Part shown: piece by piece, positions 16,316 through 28,086 of the stretch
Layout: each line of letters begins with the position of its first letter
Numbering within the stretch: position 1 is the first letter of the stretch
NCBI RefSeq assembly: GCF_004023625.1
Contig: NZ_RPDJ01000042.1
Location: 1-64,000 of the forward strand
Length of the DNA: 64,000 bases
Source of the DNA: Streptomyces cavernae
GTDB taxonomy: Bacteria; Actinomycetota; Actinomycetes; Streptomycetales; Streptomycetaceae
Direction of reading: 5' to 3'
Program-made: the position numbers and the translations under genes
The notes under the pieces: model-generated
What the model was told of the DNA's origin: nothing
Databases searched by the model: none
What the model saw: the letters and a program-made list of their open reading frames with translations, nothing else

Positions 16316-19300
16316 TCACGCCTCGAACACCTCGCGCACCAGCTGCTCCTGCTCGGCCTGGTGCCGCTTCGCCGAACCCACCGCGGGGGACGACGAGTGC
16401 GGGCGGGAGATGCGCCGCAGACGCTCCCCGTGAGGGACGTCCGCGCCGACCGCCAGATCCAGGTGGTCGATCAGGTTGAGGGCGATGAACGGCCAGGCAC
16501 CCTGGTTCGCCGGCTCCTCCTGGGCCCACAGGTACTTCTCCGCGTTCGGGTACTTGCGGATCTCGGCCTGGAGCTCCGCGCCCGGCAGCGGGTACAGCCG
16601 CTCGAGGCGGATGATCGCCGTGTCCGTGATGCCGCGCTTCTGACGCTCGGCGTCGAGGTCGTAGTAGACCTTGCCCGCCGTGAAGACGACCTTGCGGACC
16701 GCGGCCGGGTCCACCGACGAGTCGCCGATGACCGGGCGGAACTGGCCCGTCGTGAACTCCTCCGCCTTCGAGGCCGCCGCCTTCAGGCGCAGCATCGACT
16801 TCGGGGTGAAGACCACCAGCGGCTTGTGGTGCGGGTTGTGCACCTGCCACCTGAGGAGGTGGAAGTAGTTCGACGGCAGGGTCGGCATCGCGACCGTCAT
16901 GTTGTTCTGCGCGCAGAGCTGCAGGAACCGCTCGGGACGCGCGGACGAGTGGTCCGGTCCCTGGCCCTCGTAGCCGTGGGGGAGGAGCAGCGTCACACCG
17001 CTCGTCTGGCCCCACTTCTGCTCGGCGGAGGAGATGAACTCGTCCACGACCGTCTGGGCGCCGTTGACGAAGTCGCCGAACTGGGCCTCCCACATCACCA
17101 GCGACTCCGGACGAGCCAGCGAGTAGCCGTACTCGAAGCCCATCGCCGCGTACTCGGAGAGCAGCGAGTCGTAGACGTTGTAGCGTGCCTGGTCCTCCGA
17201 CAGGTACAGCAGCGGGGTGTAGTCGGCGCCGGTCTCGCGGTCGATCAGCACCGCGTGGCGCTGGCCGAACGTGCCGCGGCGGGAGTCCTGGCCGGACAGC
17301 CGGACCGGGACGCCCTCCAGCAGCAGGGAGCCGATGGCGAGGGTCTCGCCCATGCCCCAGTCGATCGTGCCGTCCTCGACCATCGACGCACGGCGCTGCA
17401 GCTGCGGCAGCAGCCGCGGGTGCACGGTGATGGTGTCGGGGATGTTGACCTGGGACTCGGCGATCCGCTTGACGACCTCCGTGGAGACGGCGGTGTTCAC
17501 CGGGACCGGGAAGCCGTCCTGCGGGTCGTAGGACTCGCCGGGCGCCGGCTGCGAGGTGGCCTCGCGGACCTCCGTGAAGACCTTCTCCAGCTGGCCCTGG
17601 TAGTCCTGGAGGGCCTGCTCGGCCTCTTCCAGGGTGATGTCGCCACGACCGATCAGGGACTCGGTGTAGAGCTTGCGCACCGAGCGCTTCTTGTCGATCA
17701 GGTCGTACATCAGCGGCTGGGTGAAGGCCGGGTTGTCCGACTCGTTGTGACCGCGGCGGCGGTAGCAGATGAGGTCGATCACCACGTCCTTGTTGAACGC
17801 CTGGCGGAACTCGAAGGCCAGACGGGCGACCCGGACGACCGCCTCGGGGTCGTCGCCGTTCACGTGGAAGATCGGGGCCTCGATCATGCGGGCCACGTCC
17901 GTGGCGTACATCGAGGACCGGGAGGACTCCGGTGCGGCGGTGAAGCCGACCTGGTTGTTGATGACCACGTGGACCGTGCCGCCGGTGCGGTAGCCGCGCA
18001 GCTGCGACATGTTCAGGGTCTCGGCCACCACGCCCTGGCCCGCGAAGGCCGCGTCGCCGTGCAGGGCCACCGGCAGGACGGTGAAGTCCGTGCCGCCCTT
18101 GTTGATGATGTCCTGCTTGGCGCGGGCGACGCCCTCCAGGACCGGGTCCACCGCCTCGAGGTGCGAGGGGTTGGCGGTGAGCGAGACCTTGATCTGCTCG
18201 CCGTCCAGGCCCGTGAAGACGCCCTCGGCGCCCAGGTGGTACTTCACGTCGCCGGAGCCGTGCATCGACTTCGGGTCGAGGTTGCCCTCGAACTCGCGGA
18301 AGATCTGCGCGTACGACTTGCCGACGATGTTGGCGAGGACGTTCAGCCGGCCACGGTGGGCCATGCCGATGACGACCTCGTCCAGACGGGACTCGGCCGC
18401 GGAGTCGATCACCGCGTCGAGCAGCGGGATGACGGACTCGCCGCCCTCCAGGGAGAAGCGCTTCTGGCCGACGTACTTCGTCTGCAGGAAGGTCTCGAAG
18501 GCCTCCGCCGCGTTCAGCCGGCGCAGGATGCGCAGCTGCTCCTCACGCTCCGGCTTGGAGTGCGAGCGCTCGATGCGGTCCTGGATCCACTTGCGCTGCT
18601 TGGGGTCCTGGATGTGCATGAACTCGATGCCGGTGGTACGGCAGTACGAGTCGCGCAGCACGCCGAGGATGTCGCGCAGCTTCATCAGGGACTTGCCGGC
18701 GAAGCCGCCGACCGCGAACTCGCGCTCAAGGTCCCACAGGGTGAGGCCGTGCTCGGTGATGTCCAGGTCGGGGTGCTTGCGCTGGCGGTACTCCAGCGGG
18801 TCGGTGTCGGCCATGACGTGGCCGCGGACCCGGTAGGAGTGGATCAGCTCGAAGACGCGGGCGGCCTTGGTGACGTCGTCGTCGTGGCTGGCGTCGATGT
18901 CCTTGAGCCAGCGGACCGGCTCGTAGGGGATGCGCAGGGCCTCGAAGATCTCGTCGTAGAAGCCGTTCTCGCCGAGCAGCATGTTCGCGACGATGCGCAG
19001 GAACTCGCCGGAGGCGGCGCCCTGGATGACCCGGTGGTCGTAGGTCGACGTCAGGGTCATGACCTTCGAGATGCCGAGCTTGTTCAGGGTGTCCTGGGAG
19101 GTGCCCTGGAACTCCGCCGGGTAGTCCATGGAACCGACGCCCATGATCACGGACTGGCCGGGCATCAGACGGGGCACGGAGTGCACGGTGCCGAGGCCGC
19201 CGGGGTTGGTCAGGGAGACCGTGACGCCGGTGAAGTCCTCCATCGTCAGCTTGCCGTCGCGGGCGCGGCGGACGATGTCCTCGTAGGCCTGCCAGAACTC

Positions 19301-20098
19301 GAAGAAGTTCAGCGTCTCGGCCTTCTTGATGCCGGCCACCACGAGCTGGCGGTCGCCGTTCGGCTTCACCAGGTCGATCGCCAGGCCGAAGTTGATGTGC
19401 TCCGGCTTGACCAGCGTCGGCTTGCCGTCCTTCTCGGCGTAGTGCCAGTTCATCGACGGCATGGCCTTGATGGCCTGCACCATCGCGTAGCCGATGAGGT
19501 GGGTGAAGGAGATCTTCCCGCCCCGGGCCCGCTTCAGGTGGTTGTTGATGACGATGCGGTTGTCGAACAGCAGCTTCACCGGGACCGCGCGCACGGAGGT
19601 GGCCGTGGGCAGCTCCAGCGAGGCGTTCATGTTCTTCGCGACCGCGGCGGACGGGCCGCGCAGCGTCACGTACTCCGGGCCTTCCTTGGCCTCGGTTGCG
19701 GGCGCGGCCTTCGGCTTTGCGGGCGCGGCGGCCGGCTTCGTGGCGGCGGGCTTCGCGGCCGGGGCCGGGGCGGCAGCGGCGGGCTTGGGGGCCGCCGGAG
19801 CAGGTGCCGGGGCGGAGGGCTTCGCGGGTGCCGGTGCGGTGGGCGCGGCCGGGGCAGTGGTGGTGGTCGCTGCGGCCCCCGCGGCCGCAGTACCCGCCGG
19901 AGCCGAGGCGGCGGGCGCCCCCGGCTTGTAGTCGGCGAAGAAGTCCCACCAGGCGCGGTCTACCGAATTCGGGTCCTGGAGGTACTGCTGATAGATCTCG
20001 TCGACGAGCCACTCGTTGGGACCGAACGCGGCAGCGGGGTTCTTCCCGGCTTGGTCGTCGGTCGAGATGCTCGAGTTACTGGGGGACTGTGGCGACAC
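16316..20098 (-). CDS. kgd: multifunctional 2-oxoglutarate decarboxylase/dehydrogenase (E2-E1 fusion)
   Basis: A 1260-residue enzyme of the TCA cycle. Order: short E1 N-terminal helix (NEWLVDEIYQQYLQDPNSVD), an Ala/Pro/Lys-rich linker, an E2 succinyltransferase domain with the acyl-transfer motif DHRVIQGAASGEF near residue 353, then the thiamine-diphosphate E1 part with GMAHRGRLNVLANIVGKSYA near residue 580 and the C-terminal transketolase-type domain. As in mycobacterial KGD there is no lipoyl domain, so a separate E2 supplies lipoate. I chose the GTG at 20098 (VSPQSPSNSSIS) by resemblance to the known start; the frame is open 30 codons further. In mycobacteria the protein is inhibited by an FHA protein, which is not encoded here. 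Confidence 0.95.
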   Translation of the reverse strand: MSPQSPSNSSISTDDQAGKNPAAAFGPNEWLVDEIYQQYLQDPNSVDRAWWDFFADYKPGAPAASAPAGTAAAGAAATTTTAPAAPTAPAPAKPSAPAPAPAAPKPAAAAPAPAAKPAATKPAAAPAKPKAAPATEAKEGPEYVTLRGPSAAVAKNMNASLELPTATSVRAVPVKLLFDNRIVINNHLKRARGGKISFTHLIGYAMVQAIKAMPSMNWHYAEKDGKPTLVKPEHINFGLAIDLVKPNGDRQLVVAGIKKAETLNFFEFWQAYEDIVRRARDGKLTMEDFTGVTVSLTNPGGLGTVHSVPRLMPGQSVIMGVGSMDYPAEFQGTSQDTLNKLGISKVMTLTSTYDHRVIQGAASGEFLRIVANMLLGENGFYDEIFEALRIPYEPVRWLKDIDASHDDDVTKAARVFELIHSYRVRGHVMADTDPLEYRQRKHPDLDITEHGLTLWDLEREFAVGGFAGKSLMKLRDILGVLRDSYCRTTGIEFMHIQDPKQRKWIQDRIERSHSKPEREEQLRILRRLNAAEAFETFLQTKYVGQKRFSLEGGESVIPLLDAVIDSAAESRLDEVVIGMAHRGRLNVLANIVGKSYAQIFREFEGNLDPKSMHGSGDVKYHLGAEGVFTGLDGEQIKVSLTANPSHLEAVDPVLEGVARAKQDIINKGGTDFTVLPVALHGDAAFAGQGVVAETLNMSQLRGYRTGGTVHVVINNQVGFTAAPESSRSSMYATDVARMIEAPIFHVNGDDPEAVVRVARLAFEFRQAFNKDVVIDLICYRRRGHNESDNPAFTQPLMYDLIDKKRSVRKLYTESLIGRGDITLEEAEQALQDYQGQLEKVFTEVREATSQPAPGESYDPQDGFPVPVNTAVSTEVVKRIAESQVNIPDTITVHPRLLPQLQRRASMVEDGTIDWGMGETLAIGSLLLEGVPVRLSGQDSRRGTFGQRHAVLIDRETGADYTPLLYLSEDQARYNVYDSLLSEYAAMGFEYGYSLARPESLVMWEAQFGDFVNGAQTVVDEFISSAEQKWGQTSGVTLLLPHGYEGQGPDHSSARPERFLQLCAQNNMTVAMPTLPSNYFHLLRWQVHNPHHKPLVVFTPKSMLRLKAAASKAEEFTTGQFRPVIGDSSVDPAAVRKVVFTAGKVYYDLDAERQKRGITDTAIIRLERLYPLPGAELQAEIRKYPNAEKYLWAQEEPANQGAWPFIALNLIDHLDLAVGADVPHGERLRRISRPHSSSPAVGSAKRHQAEQEQLVREVFEA

Positions 20099-20389
20099 GG
20101 CGGCAACCGCCCTCTTCCGCTTCACAAGGTGATGGACAGCGGGAATAAAGGCTACGCCTACGTGGCCGAGAGGTGCAGGCCGGGCCACTCATCGTCGTGT
20201 AAGTCACATCTAACTGAGTGTTTCGGCGGTGGAAATGGCGGGAAACAAGCGGGGTTTCGCTCCGAAATGCATCCGTCGACCTGACGCGGGGGCGCGGCCC
20301 GAGCACACGCGTACTCGATGCGGGCTCGATGACACGTGTCCCGCTGCCCGTTCGTACGTCGATCTTGTGCTTACGATTCGAACCTTACG

Positions 20390-21544
20390 TCAACTTTGCC
20401 GCTGCGTCTCTCCCGGAAGGGTGACCTGGATCCGGCAACCCTGTATCGATTCGGCCACACCGATCCGGCCACCATGCAGATCGACCGCCCAGCGGGCGAT
20501 GGCCAGCCCCAGTCCCGTGCCGCCGTCGCTGCCCGGGCCGTGCGGGGCGCTCACGCCACCGCGGTTGAAGCGCTCGAAGACCCGGTGCCGCTCCGACTCC
20601 GGGATGCCGGGGCCCTCGTCCAGGACCTCGAGGTCCAGCGACTCGGGCGCCGTACCGCGCCGGGCCTTCACCGTGACCCGGCCGTGCGGGGGACTGTGCT
20701 TGACCGCGTTGTCGATGAGGTTGGCGACCACCTGGTGGATGCGCTCGGGGTCCGCCAAAGCGGTCAGCTCGGGCGGTGAGACGTCCAGGTGCAGATGGAC
20801 GTCGGTACGGGTGTGGCTGCCGGAGCCGGACGCGATGCCGGCCCGCGCCGAGGCGACCATGTTCGCCTCCTTCAGGACGCCCGAGAGATACGGCCACACC
20901 TCGAAGCGGCGCTTCTTCAGCGGAACGACGCCGTTGTCGAGGCGGGAGAGGTCCAGCAGCGTCTCCACCAGCCGGCCGAGGCGCTCGGTCTGCTTCAGGG
21001 CGATGCGCATGGTCTCGGGGTCGGCGGCCGAGATGCCGTCGACGATGTTCTCCAGGACCGCGCGCAGGCCCGCGATGGGGGTGCGCAGCTCGTGCGAGAC
21101 GTTCGCCACCAGCTCCTTGCGCTGGCGGTCCTGGGCCTCCAGCTCGTCGGCCATGAGGTTGATCGTGTGGGCGAGGTCGCCCAGTTCGTCGCGGCGGTTC
21201 TCGCGTACCCGGCGGGTGTAGTCGCCGTGCGAGATGGACCGGGCGACGGCGTTCATCTCGTCCAGTGGGTGGGTCAGCGAGTGCGCCACGAACTGGGTGA
21301 TCAGCAGGGTCGCGATCATCGAGAAGACCGTGATGAAGCGCAGTTCGGTCTCCGTGCGCACCGCGATCAGCAGCAGGCCGGTGGTGATCAGTACCGAGAT
21401 CACGACCAGGGCGCCCAGCTTGGTCTTGATGGAGAACGGACGCAGTCCGCCCCAGGACGACCCGCCGTTCCTGGATCCGGGGTTGGCTCCGGCGTCCCTG
21501 GCTCCGGGGTTCCTGCGTGACGCCGGCCCGACCGCACCGCTCAT
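20390..21544 (-). CDS. sensor histidine kinase (HAMP, HisKA, HATPase)
   Basis: A 384-residue membrane sensor. Two hydrophobic stretches (LGALVVISVLITTGLLLIAV and FITVFSMIATLLITQFVA) are separated by only a few residues, so there is almost no extracytoplasmic sensor. HAMP (THPLDEMNAVARSISHGDYT), phospho-acceptor VSHELRTP (His151), N-box NLIDNAVKHS and G-boxes DEGPGIPE and GTGLGLAIAR follow. The ATG at 21544 follows GGGGG; the frame opens at 21616. It is paired with the response regulator 260 bp upstream on the same strand. The ligand is unknown. Confidence 0.88.
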   Translation of the reverse strand: MSGAVGPASRRNPGARDAGANPGSRNGGSSWGGLRPFSIKTKLGALVVISVLITTGLLLIAVRTETELRFITVFSMIATLLITQFVAHSLTHPLDEMNAVARSISHGDYTRRVRENRRDELGDLAHTINLMADELEAQDRQRKELVANVSHELRTPIAGLRAVLENIVDGISAADPETMRIALKQTERLGRLVETLLDLSRLDNGVVPLKKRRFEVWPYLSGVLKEANMVASARAGIASGSGSHTRTDVHLHLDVSPPELTALADPERIHQVVANLIDNAVKHSPPHGRVTVKARRGTAPESLDLEVLDEGPGIPESERHRVFERFNRGGVSAPHGPGSDGGTGLGLAIARWAVDLHGGRIGVAESIQGCRIQVTLPGETQRQS

Positions 21545-21806
21545 GACATCAGCCCCCATGGGAAGCCCGGCTCCTCGGGGAGCCGGGATCTGCCGTCCCG
21601 GCTCCGCCGCCGTCACGGCACCGAACCGGGTCTGCGGCCCGGCCTGCCGCTGGGCGATCGAAACCGGGCGCTGCCGCCCGGCTCACCGCTGCGACGGCAC
21701 CGAGCCGTGGTTCTCCAGCCCTGCTCGCCGTCGTGACACGCGAACCCCTGGTGCTCGGCCGGCTCCGCCGCCCCGGCACGGAGCCGGGTCGAAGGCCTGC
21801 CCCGGC

Positions 21807-22544
21807 TCAGGGAGTCGGGGTCTCCAGCGCGTAGCCGACGCCGTGCACCGTACGGATACGCTCCGCACCGATCTTCCGGCGCAGCGCCTTGATGTGGCTG
21901 TCCACGGTCCGCGTCCCGGACGCGTCCGCCCAGTCCCACACCTCGGCGAGCAACTGCTCGCGGGAGAGTACCGCACGCGGGGTGTTGGCGAGGCAGACCA
22001 GGAGATCGAACTCGGTGGGCGTCAGATGCACGTCCTCGCTGCGCACCCGCACCCGGCGCTGCGCGTGGTCGATCTCCAGCTCGCCCAGGCGCAGGATTCC
22101 CGAGCGCGGGGTCGCCGCGGCGAGCGCCGCGCGCTCCACGCGGCGCAGCAGGACGTGTACGCGGGCGGCCAGTTCACGCATGGAGAAAGGCTTCGTCATG
22201 TAGTCGTCGGCGCCCACGCCGAGGCCGACCAGCATGTCCGTCTCGTCGTCGCGGGCCGTCAGCATCATCACCGGAACGGGGCGCTGGGCCTGGACCCGAC
22301 GGCAGACCTCCAGTCCGTCGAAGCCCGGCAGCATGATGTCGAGGATCAGCAGGTCGGGCTGCCAGGCCTCCGCGGTGTCCACGGCGGCGGGGCCGTCCAT
22401 CGCCGTCTGGACCAGGAACCCTTCCGCGCGCAACCGGGCGGCGATTGCGTCGACGATCGTCGGGTCGTCCTCGACCACCAGCACACGGCGCTGCGCTCCG
22501 GGCGTCGCCGCGGTGCCGTTGTGGGTGGTGTGTGTCTGCTCCAT
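21807..22544 (-). CDS. OmpR/PhoB-family response regulator
   Basis: A 245-residue regulator: receiver domain VLVVEDDPTI with phospho-acceptor Asp69 (LLILDIMLPG) and Lys118 (YMTKPF), then a winged-helix domain (LTPTEFDLLVCLANTPRAVL, ending RTVHGVGYALE). It is the cognate of the sensor kinase downstream. The unusually long 260-bp space between the genes reiterates GGCACCGAGCCG-like words and might hold a processing signal. Start at 22544 (MEQTHTT) rather than 22595, by similarity and a GGGGCGG site. Confidence 0.9.
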   Translation of the reverse strand: MEQTHTTHNGTAATPGAQRRVLVVEDDPTIVDAIAARLRAEGFLVQTAMDGPAAVDTAEAWQPDLLILDIMLPGFDGLEVCRRVQAQRPVPVMMLTARDDETDMLVGLGVGADDYMTKPFSMRELAARVHVLLRRVERAALAAATPRSGILRLGELEIDHAQRRVRVRSEDVHLTPTEFDLLVCLANTPRAVLSREQLLAEVWDWADASGTRTVDSHIKALRRKIGAERIRTVHGVGYALETPTP

Positions 22545-22660
22545 CGATCGGCCGCCCCTGAGGTGTGCTTTCCGGAATCCGTGGGGTGATTCCATGACTG
22601 CGCTTGACGCTTGAATGATCCGCGTGCGTCAGCAGAGTACGGGCAGTTCGCACCGCTCGG

Positions 22661-23443
22661 CTATCCAGGTCTGACCGCGAGGTGCACAACGTCGGGAACG
22701 CCTCGGGCAACCGGGATCTCTTTGGTACGCACCTGACGGAACCCGGCATTCCGTAGCCTTCCCTCGAATTCCGGTGAGGGCTTCGCGGACCATACGGCAA
22801 GCACTCCACCAGGCACCAACGCCCTTGCGCAGGCGGCGAGTCCGGCCGGTGCGTAAAGGTTGGCGTTGTCCTCCGTGACCGTCCAGTCGGGGCCGTTGTC
22901 GATGTCGAGACAGAGTGTGTCGTATGTGGCGTAAATCTCATTGACGTGGTCGACCAGATCGGCCTCGACGATCTCGACACGGGGGTCCGTCAGGGCCGGT
23001 CCGGACACCTCGCGGAGGGGTCCGGTCCGGTGCCAGTCGATGATCGCTCGTTCGCGTTCGACAACGGTGATGCGTTTCCAGTGGGGTTGTCCGGCGGCGC
23101 GGGCGAGCGAGAAGCCCACGCCGAGGCCGCCGAGGAGGAGGCTGGGTCCGAGGTGAGCGGGGGTGCCGGTGTCGAGTCCGCCCTTCTCGAGCCCGTCCTT
23201 CCCGAGTCCGCCCAGAGCATCGAGTGCGGCGTCGACCAGCAGGCGTTCGGAGCGGCCGTCCGAAGTGTCCATCAGGAAGCACCCGTTGGCGATGATCTGC
23301 CACAACTGTCCGTGCCGCCGCAGTACGACCTCGCCGTAGGGGCCCTCGCGGCGGTCGATGACCTGGGGGATGCCCACGGCTTCGGGAGCACCGGGGGCGG
23401 CGGTCGGGGCCGGGGGCGTGGTCGGGTCGTAGGCGGCGGTCAT
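22661..23443 (-). CDS. spermidine-synthase-like methyltransferase-fold protein
   Basis: A 260-residue protein of the spermine/spermidine synthase superfamily. The Rossmann glycine motif is LLLGGLGVGFSLARAAG, the following strand ITVVERERAIIDWHR carries the acidic ribose-binding Glu, and YDTLCLDIDNGPDWTV matches the active-site strand, with a D-x-D-N in place of the usual D-S/A-x-D of true aminopropyltransferases. It is therefore doubtful that it makes spermidine. It is a single gene divergent from a TetR regulator, 268 bp apart. Confidence 0.75.
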   Translation of the reverse strand: MTAAYDPTTPPAPTAAPGAPEAVGIPQVIDRREGPYGEVVLRRHGQLWQIIANGCFLMDTSDGRSERLLVDAALDALGGLGKDGLEKGGLDTGTPAHLGPSLLLGGLGVGFSLARAAGQPHWKRITVVERERAIIDWHRTGPLREVSGPALTDPRVEIVEADLVDHVNEIYATYDTLCLDIDNGPDWTVTEDNANLYAPAGLAACARALVPGGVLAVWSAKPSPEFEGRLRNAGFRQVRTKEIPVARGVPDVVHLAVRPG

Positions 23444-23711
23444 CAGTCCATCCTGACACTCCGAGTCGCGCTGGGGCGCGGGTATTTCACCTCCCGGGGG
23501 TGGGAATCGCCTGCGGGCGTCGGGGTCGGGGGCGAAGGCACGCCGTGCTGCTCTCGCACGCCGTACTGGCCGATCAGCTTGAAGTGGCTCAGGTGTCGGC
23601 CTGTGACACGCGTGGCCGGAATCGCTGTGTGGATGGCTTGAAAACGGGGTGTGGTCGACTCGTGTAATCGGCGGTAACGCGGCGTATCCGTCTGCCGTTA
23701 GGGTGACGGGC

Positions 23712-24449
23712 ATGGTGCAGAACCAGAGGTCGGGGGACCGATCGGGGCCCCGGGGCACGTACGCCGTGGGGAACGAGCGGCGCTCGCGCATCGTGGATGC
23801 CGCGGTGGAGCATTTCGCGCAGTGGGGCTTCCATGCCTCCTCGCTGGCGCGTATCGCCAAGGACGTCGACATCACCCAGGGCGGCCTGCTGCACCACTTC
23901 CGCAGCAAGGAGGACCTTCTCGTCGCGGTCCTGGAGCGCTTCGACGAGCACGACGTGCGGAAGTTCTTCCCCGCGGAGTTCGACTCCGCGGCGGCGCTCT
24001 TCGACACCCTCCTCGCGCTCGCCGAGTACAACAGCCGGCGCCTGGGCCGCACCAAGATGTTCAACGTGCTGGCGGCCGAGGCGGGGGACCCCGGACATCC
24101 GGCGCACGCCTACTTCGTCGCGCGGTACGCGGATGTGGTCAAGTCCACCGAGGCGGCACTGCGGCGGGGGGTCGACGACGGAGAGCTGCGGGCGGACACC
24201 GACTGCCTGGCGCTGGCGCAGGAGACCGCCGCGATGATGGACGGGCTCCAGCTGCAGTGGGTACTGGATCCGGCCGGATTCGACATGGTGGGACGGTTCC
24301 GTGCGTACCTGGACAGGTTGCTGCGGTCGATCACGGTGGCGGGGACGGGGCTGCTCACAGGGACGGGGCTGTCCCCGGGGACGGCGCTGACCGAACGGAC
24401 GGGACTCTCGGCCGGGACGGGGCTGTCGACGCGGGCGCGACAGACTTGA
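23712..24449 (+). CDS. TetR-family transcriptional regulator
   Basis: A 245-residue TetR protein. The HTH is at RIVDAAVEHFAQWGFHASSL, then ITQGGLLHHFRSKEDLLVAV, followed by an all-helical ligand domain. The last 40 residues are a GTGL-rich degenerate repeat (GTGLLTGTGLSPGTALTERT) encoded by a reiterated GACGGGGCTGTC word, probably a late extension. TAGGGT lies 7 bases before the ATG and no Shine-Dalgarno is present, so the message may be leaderless. It is divergent from the spermidine-synthase-like gene. Confidence 0.88.
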   Translation: MVQNQRSGDRSGPRGTYAVGNERRSRIVDAAVEHFAQWGFHASSLARIAKDVDITQGGLLHHFRSKEDLLVAVLERFDEHDVRKFFPAEFDSAAALFDTLLALAEYNSRRLGRTKMFNVLAAEAGDPGHPAHAYFVARYADVVKSTEAALRRGVDDGELRADTDCLALAQETAAMMDGLQLQWVLDPAGFDMVGRFRAYLDRLLRSITVAGTGLLTGTGLSPGTALTERTGLSAGTGLSTRARQT

Positions 24450-24480
24450 GGTCGTGGGTGTGAGCGTGGTTCACAGCTGT

Positions 24481-25154
24481 TCACCCTCCCGCGAACCTCG
24501 CACTGGTCAGCGGCGCCGCCACCGTCCAGCCCAGCGACTCGTACAGCGCGCGCCCCTGGGGCGTCCCGGCCAGTACGCCGGTCTCCGCACCCTGTTCGAC
24601 GGCGGTGTGTGCGAGCGTGTGCATCACCAGGGAGCCCAGACCCCGGCGGCGGTGGGCCGCGGAGGACTCGACCTGGTCGACGACCGCCGTCGCGCCGACG
24701 GCCGCGATCTGTCCGCGTGCCGCCCAGCTTCCGTCCGGGGTCGTGACGAGCGTCCGGGTCACACCGCCGCGCGACCAGGTGCGCATCCGGTAGCCCTCCG
24801 GCGCGGCCACGGCAGTCGCGGCGGAGAGGGGGTCTCCGTCGCCGGTGACAGCAGCGGGGCCGACATGAGATAGCCCGGTTCCGGATCGACCCACCAGCCG
24901 ACGCCCAGCCACTTCTCGACCGAGGACCGCTCCGCGAAGACCTTGAGCCACACCCCGGCGCCGGTCACCGCCTCCGCCACGCCGCGGACCGTGGCCTCCT
25001 CGGCCTCCCCGTCCACGGCGCTGAGCACATGACGTGTGACCTGCTCGGCCGTCCCGACGTCGACCGTGTATCCCCACGGCTCGACCCGTGGCGGCGCCGC
25101 TCCGCGCGAGACCACCCAGCCGTCGACCCAGGCCCGCACGAGCTTGTCCAGCAC
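24481..25154 (-). pseudogene. GNAT acetyltransferase interrupted by a frameshift
   Basis: The N-terminal half is read in one frame (VLDKLVRAWVDGWVVSRGAA up to WWVDPEPGYLMSAPL) and the C-terminal half in another (PEGYRMRTWSRGGVTRTLV, then the acetyl-CoA loop AAHRRRGLGSLVM and ALYESLGW). Together they make one normal GNAT protein of about 220 residues. The switch falls between about 24805 and 24870, which contains the run GAGAGGGGGTCTCC. Either the gene is dead or a base is miscalled. The GTG at 25154 is the likely start. Confidence 0.8.
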
Positions 25155-25237
25155 AGCCCCACCCCGCGTAGTGGATGCATTCGGCAACGGCCGTTACTGC
25201 GGAAGGCTATGCGGGCGCAGGGGGCGGGCGGCAGAAA

Positions 25238-25255
25238 TGATCGCTCACAGCGAAC
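25238..25255. promoter_or_regulatory. ClgR-type operator upstream of lon
   Basis: TGATCGCTCACAGCGAAC agrees at every position with the ClgR consensus I recall from Corynebacterium (WNNWCGCYNANRGCGWWS) and, apart from its first half-site, with the Streptomyces form. It is 79 bp before the lon ATG. ClgR is known to activate lon and clp genes in S. lividans. Confidence 0.7.
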
Positions 25256-25333
25256 GCCCTCGCGCCCGGGAACAACCGAGGCTCCTCAGGCATTGAGTCC
25301 ACATAACTCAACTTGACTGCCGAAGGGGAGATC

Positions 25334-27757
<2,424 letters not shown>

Positions 27758-27776
27758 CGGACGCTGCCGGTGCGCA

Positions 27777-27809
27777 CGGGCCCGGGCCCCGCGAGGGGAT
27801 CCGGGCCCG
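27777..27809 (+). terminator. lon terminator
   Basis: Arms CGGGCCCGGGCCCC and GGGGATCCGGGCCCG pair over 13 bp with a small bulge and a GCGA loop, 20 bp after the lon stop. Confidence 0.7.
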
Positions 27810-27952
27810 ACGTGTTCCCGGCCCCTGATGTGTTCGCGTCGCCCAATGTGGTCCCGGCCCCTGATGTGTTCGCGTCGCCCAATGTGGTCCCGGCCCTTGA
27901 TGTGTTCGCGTCGCCCGATGTGTTCCCGTCTCCGGACTTGTCGGTGTCGCCC
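27809..27952. repeat. eight 18-bp tandem repeats (minisatellite)
   Basis: Eight contiguous 18-bp units alternate mainly between GATGTGTTCGCGTCGCCC and AATGTGGTCCCGGCCCCT, with edge units more diverged. All frames stay open, giving six-residue repeats (DVFASP/NVVPAP on the plus strand), but I see no gene that owns them. They lie between the lon terminator and the MarR gene. Confidence 0.85.
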
Positions 27953-28086
27953 TGCGGGTGGCTCGTGCCCGGCCGACTCATGTCCGCGCCGGTCGCTGCG
28001 AAATACTGTCCCAGCTGCGGCGACGGCGGTCGCTGTGGACAACTTCAGGACCTTTGAGGGTCGGTCGACGAAAGCGGAGTGCTGAC

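Noticed and set aside
16073..20284. Plus-strand open frame of 1403 codons
   Set aside because: It is antisense to kgd, whose protein matches its family throughout; the long frame is a by-product of high G+C third positions.
22661..24064. 467-residue form of the spermidine-synthase-like protein
   Set aside because: The upstream 200 codons overlap the divergent TetR gene and show no family match; start placed at 23443.
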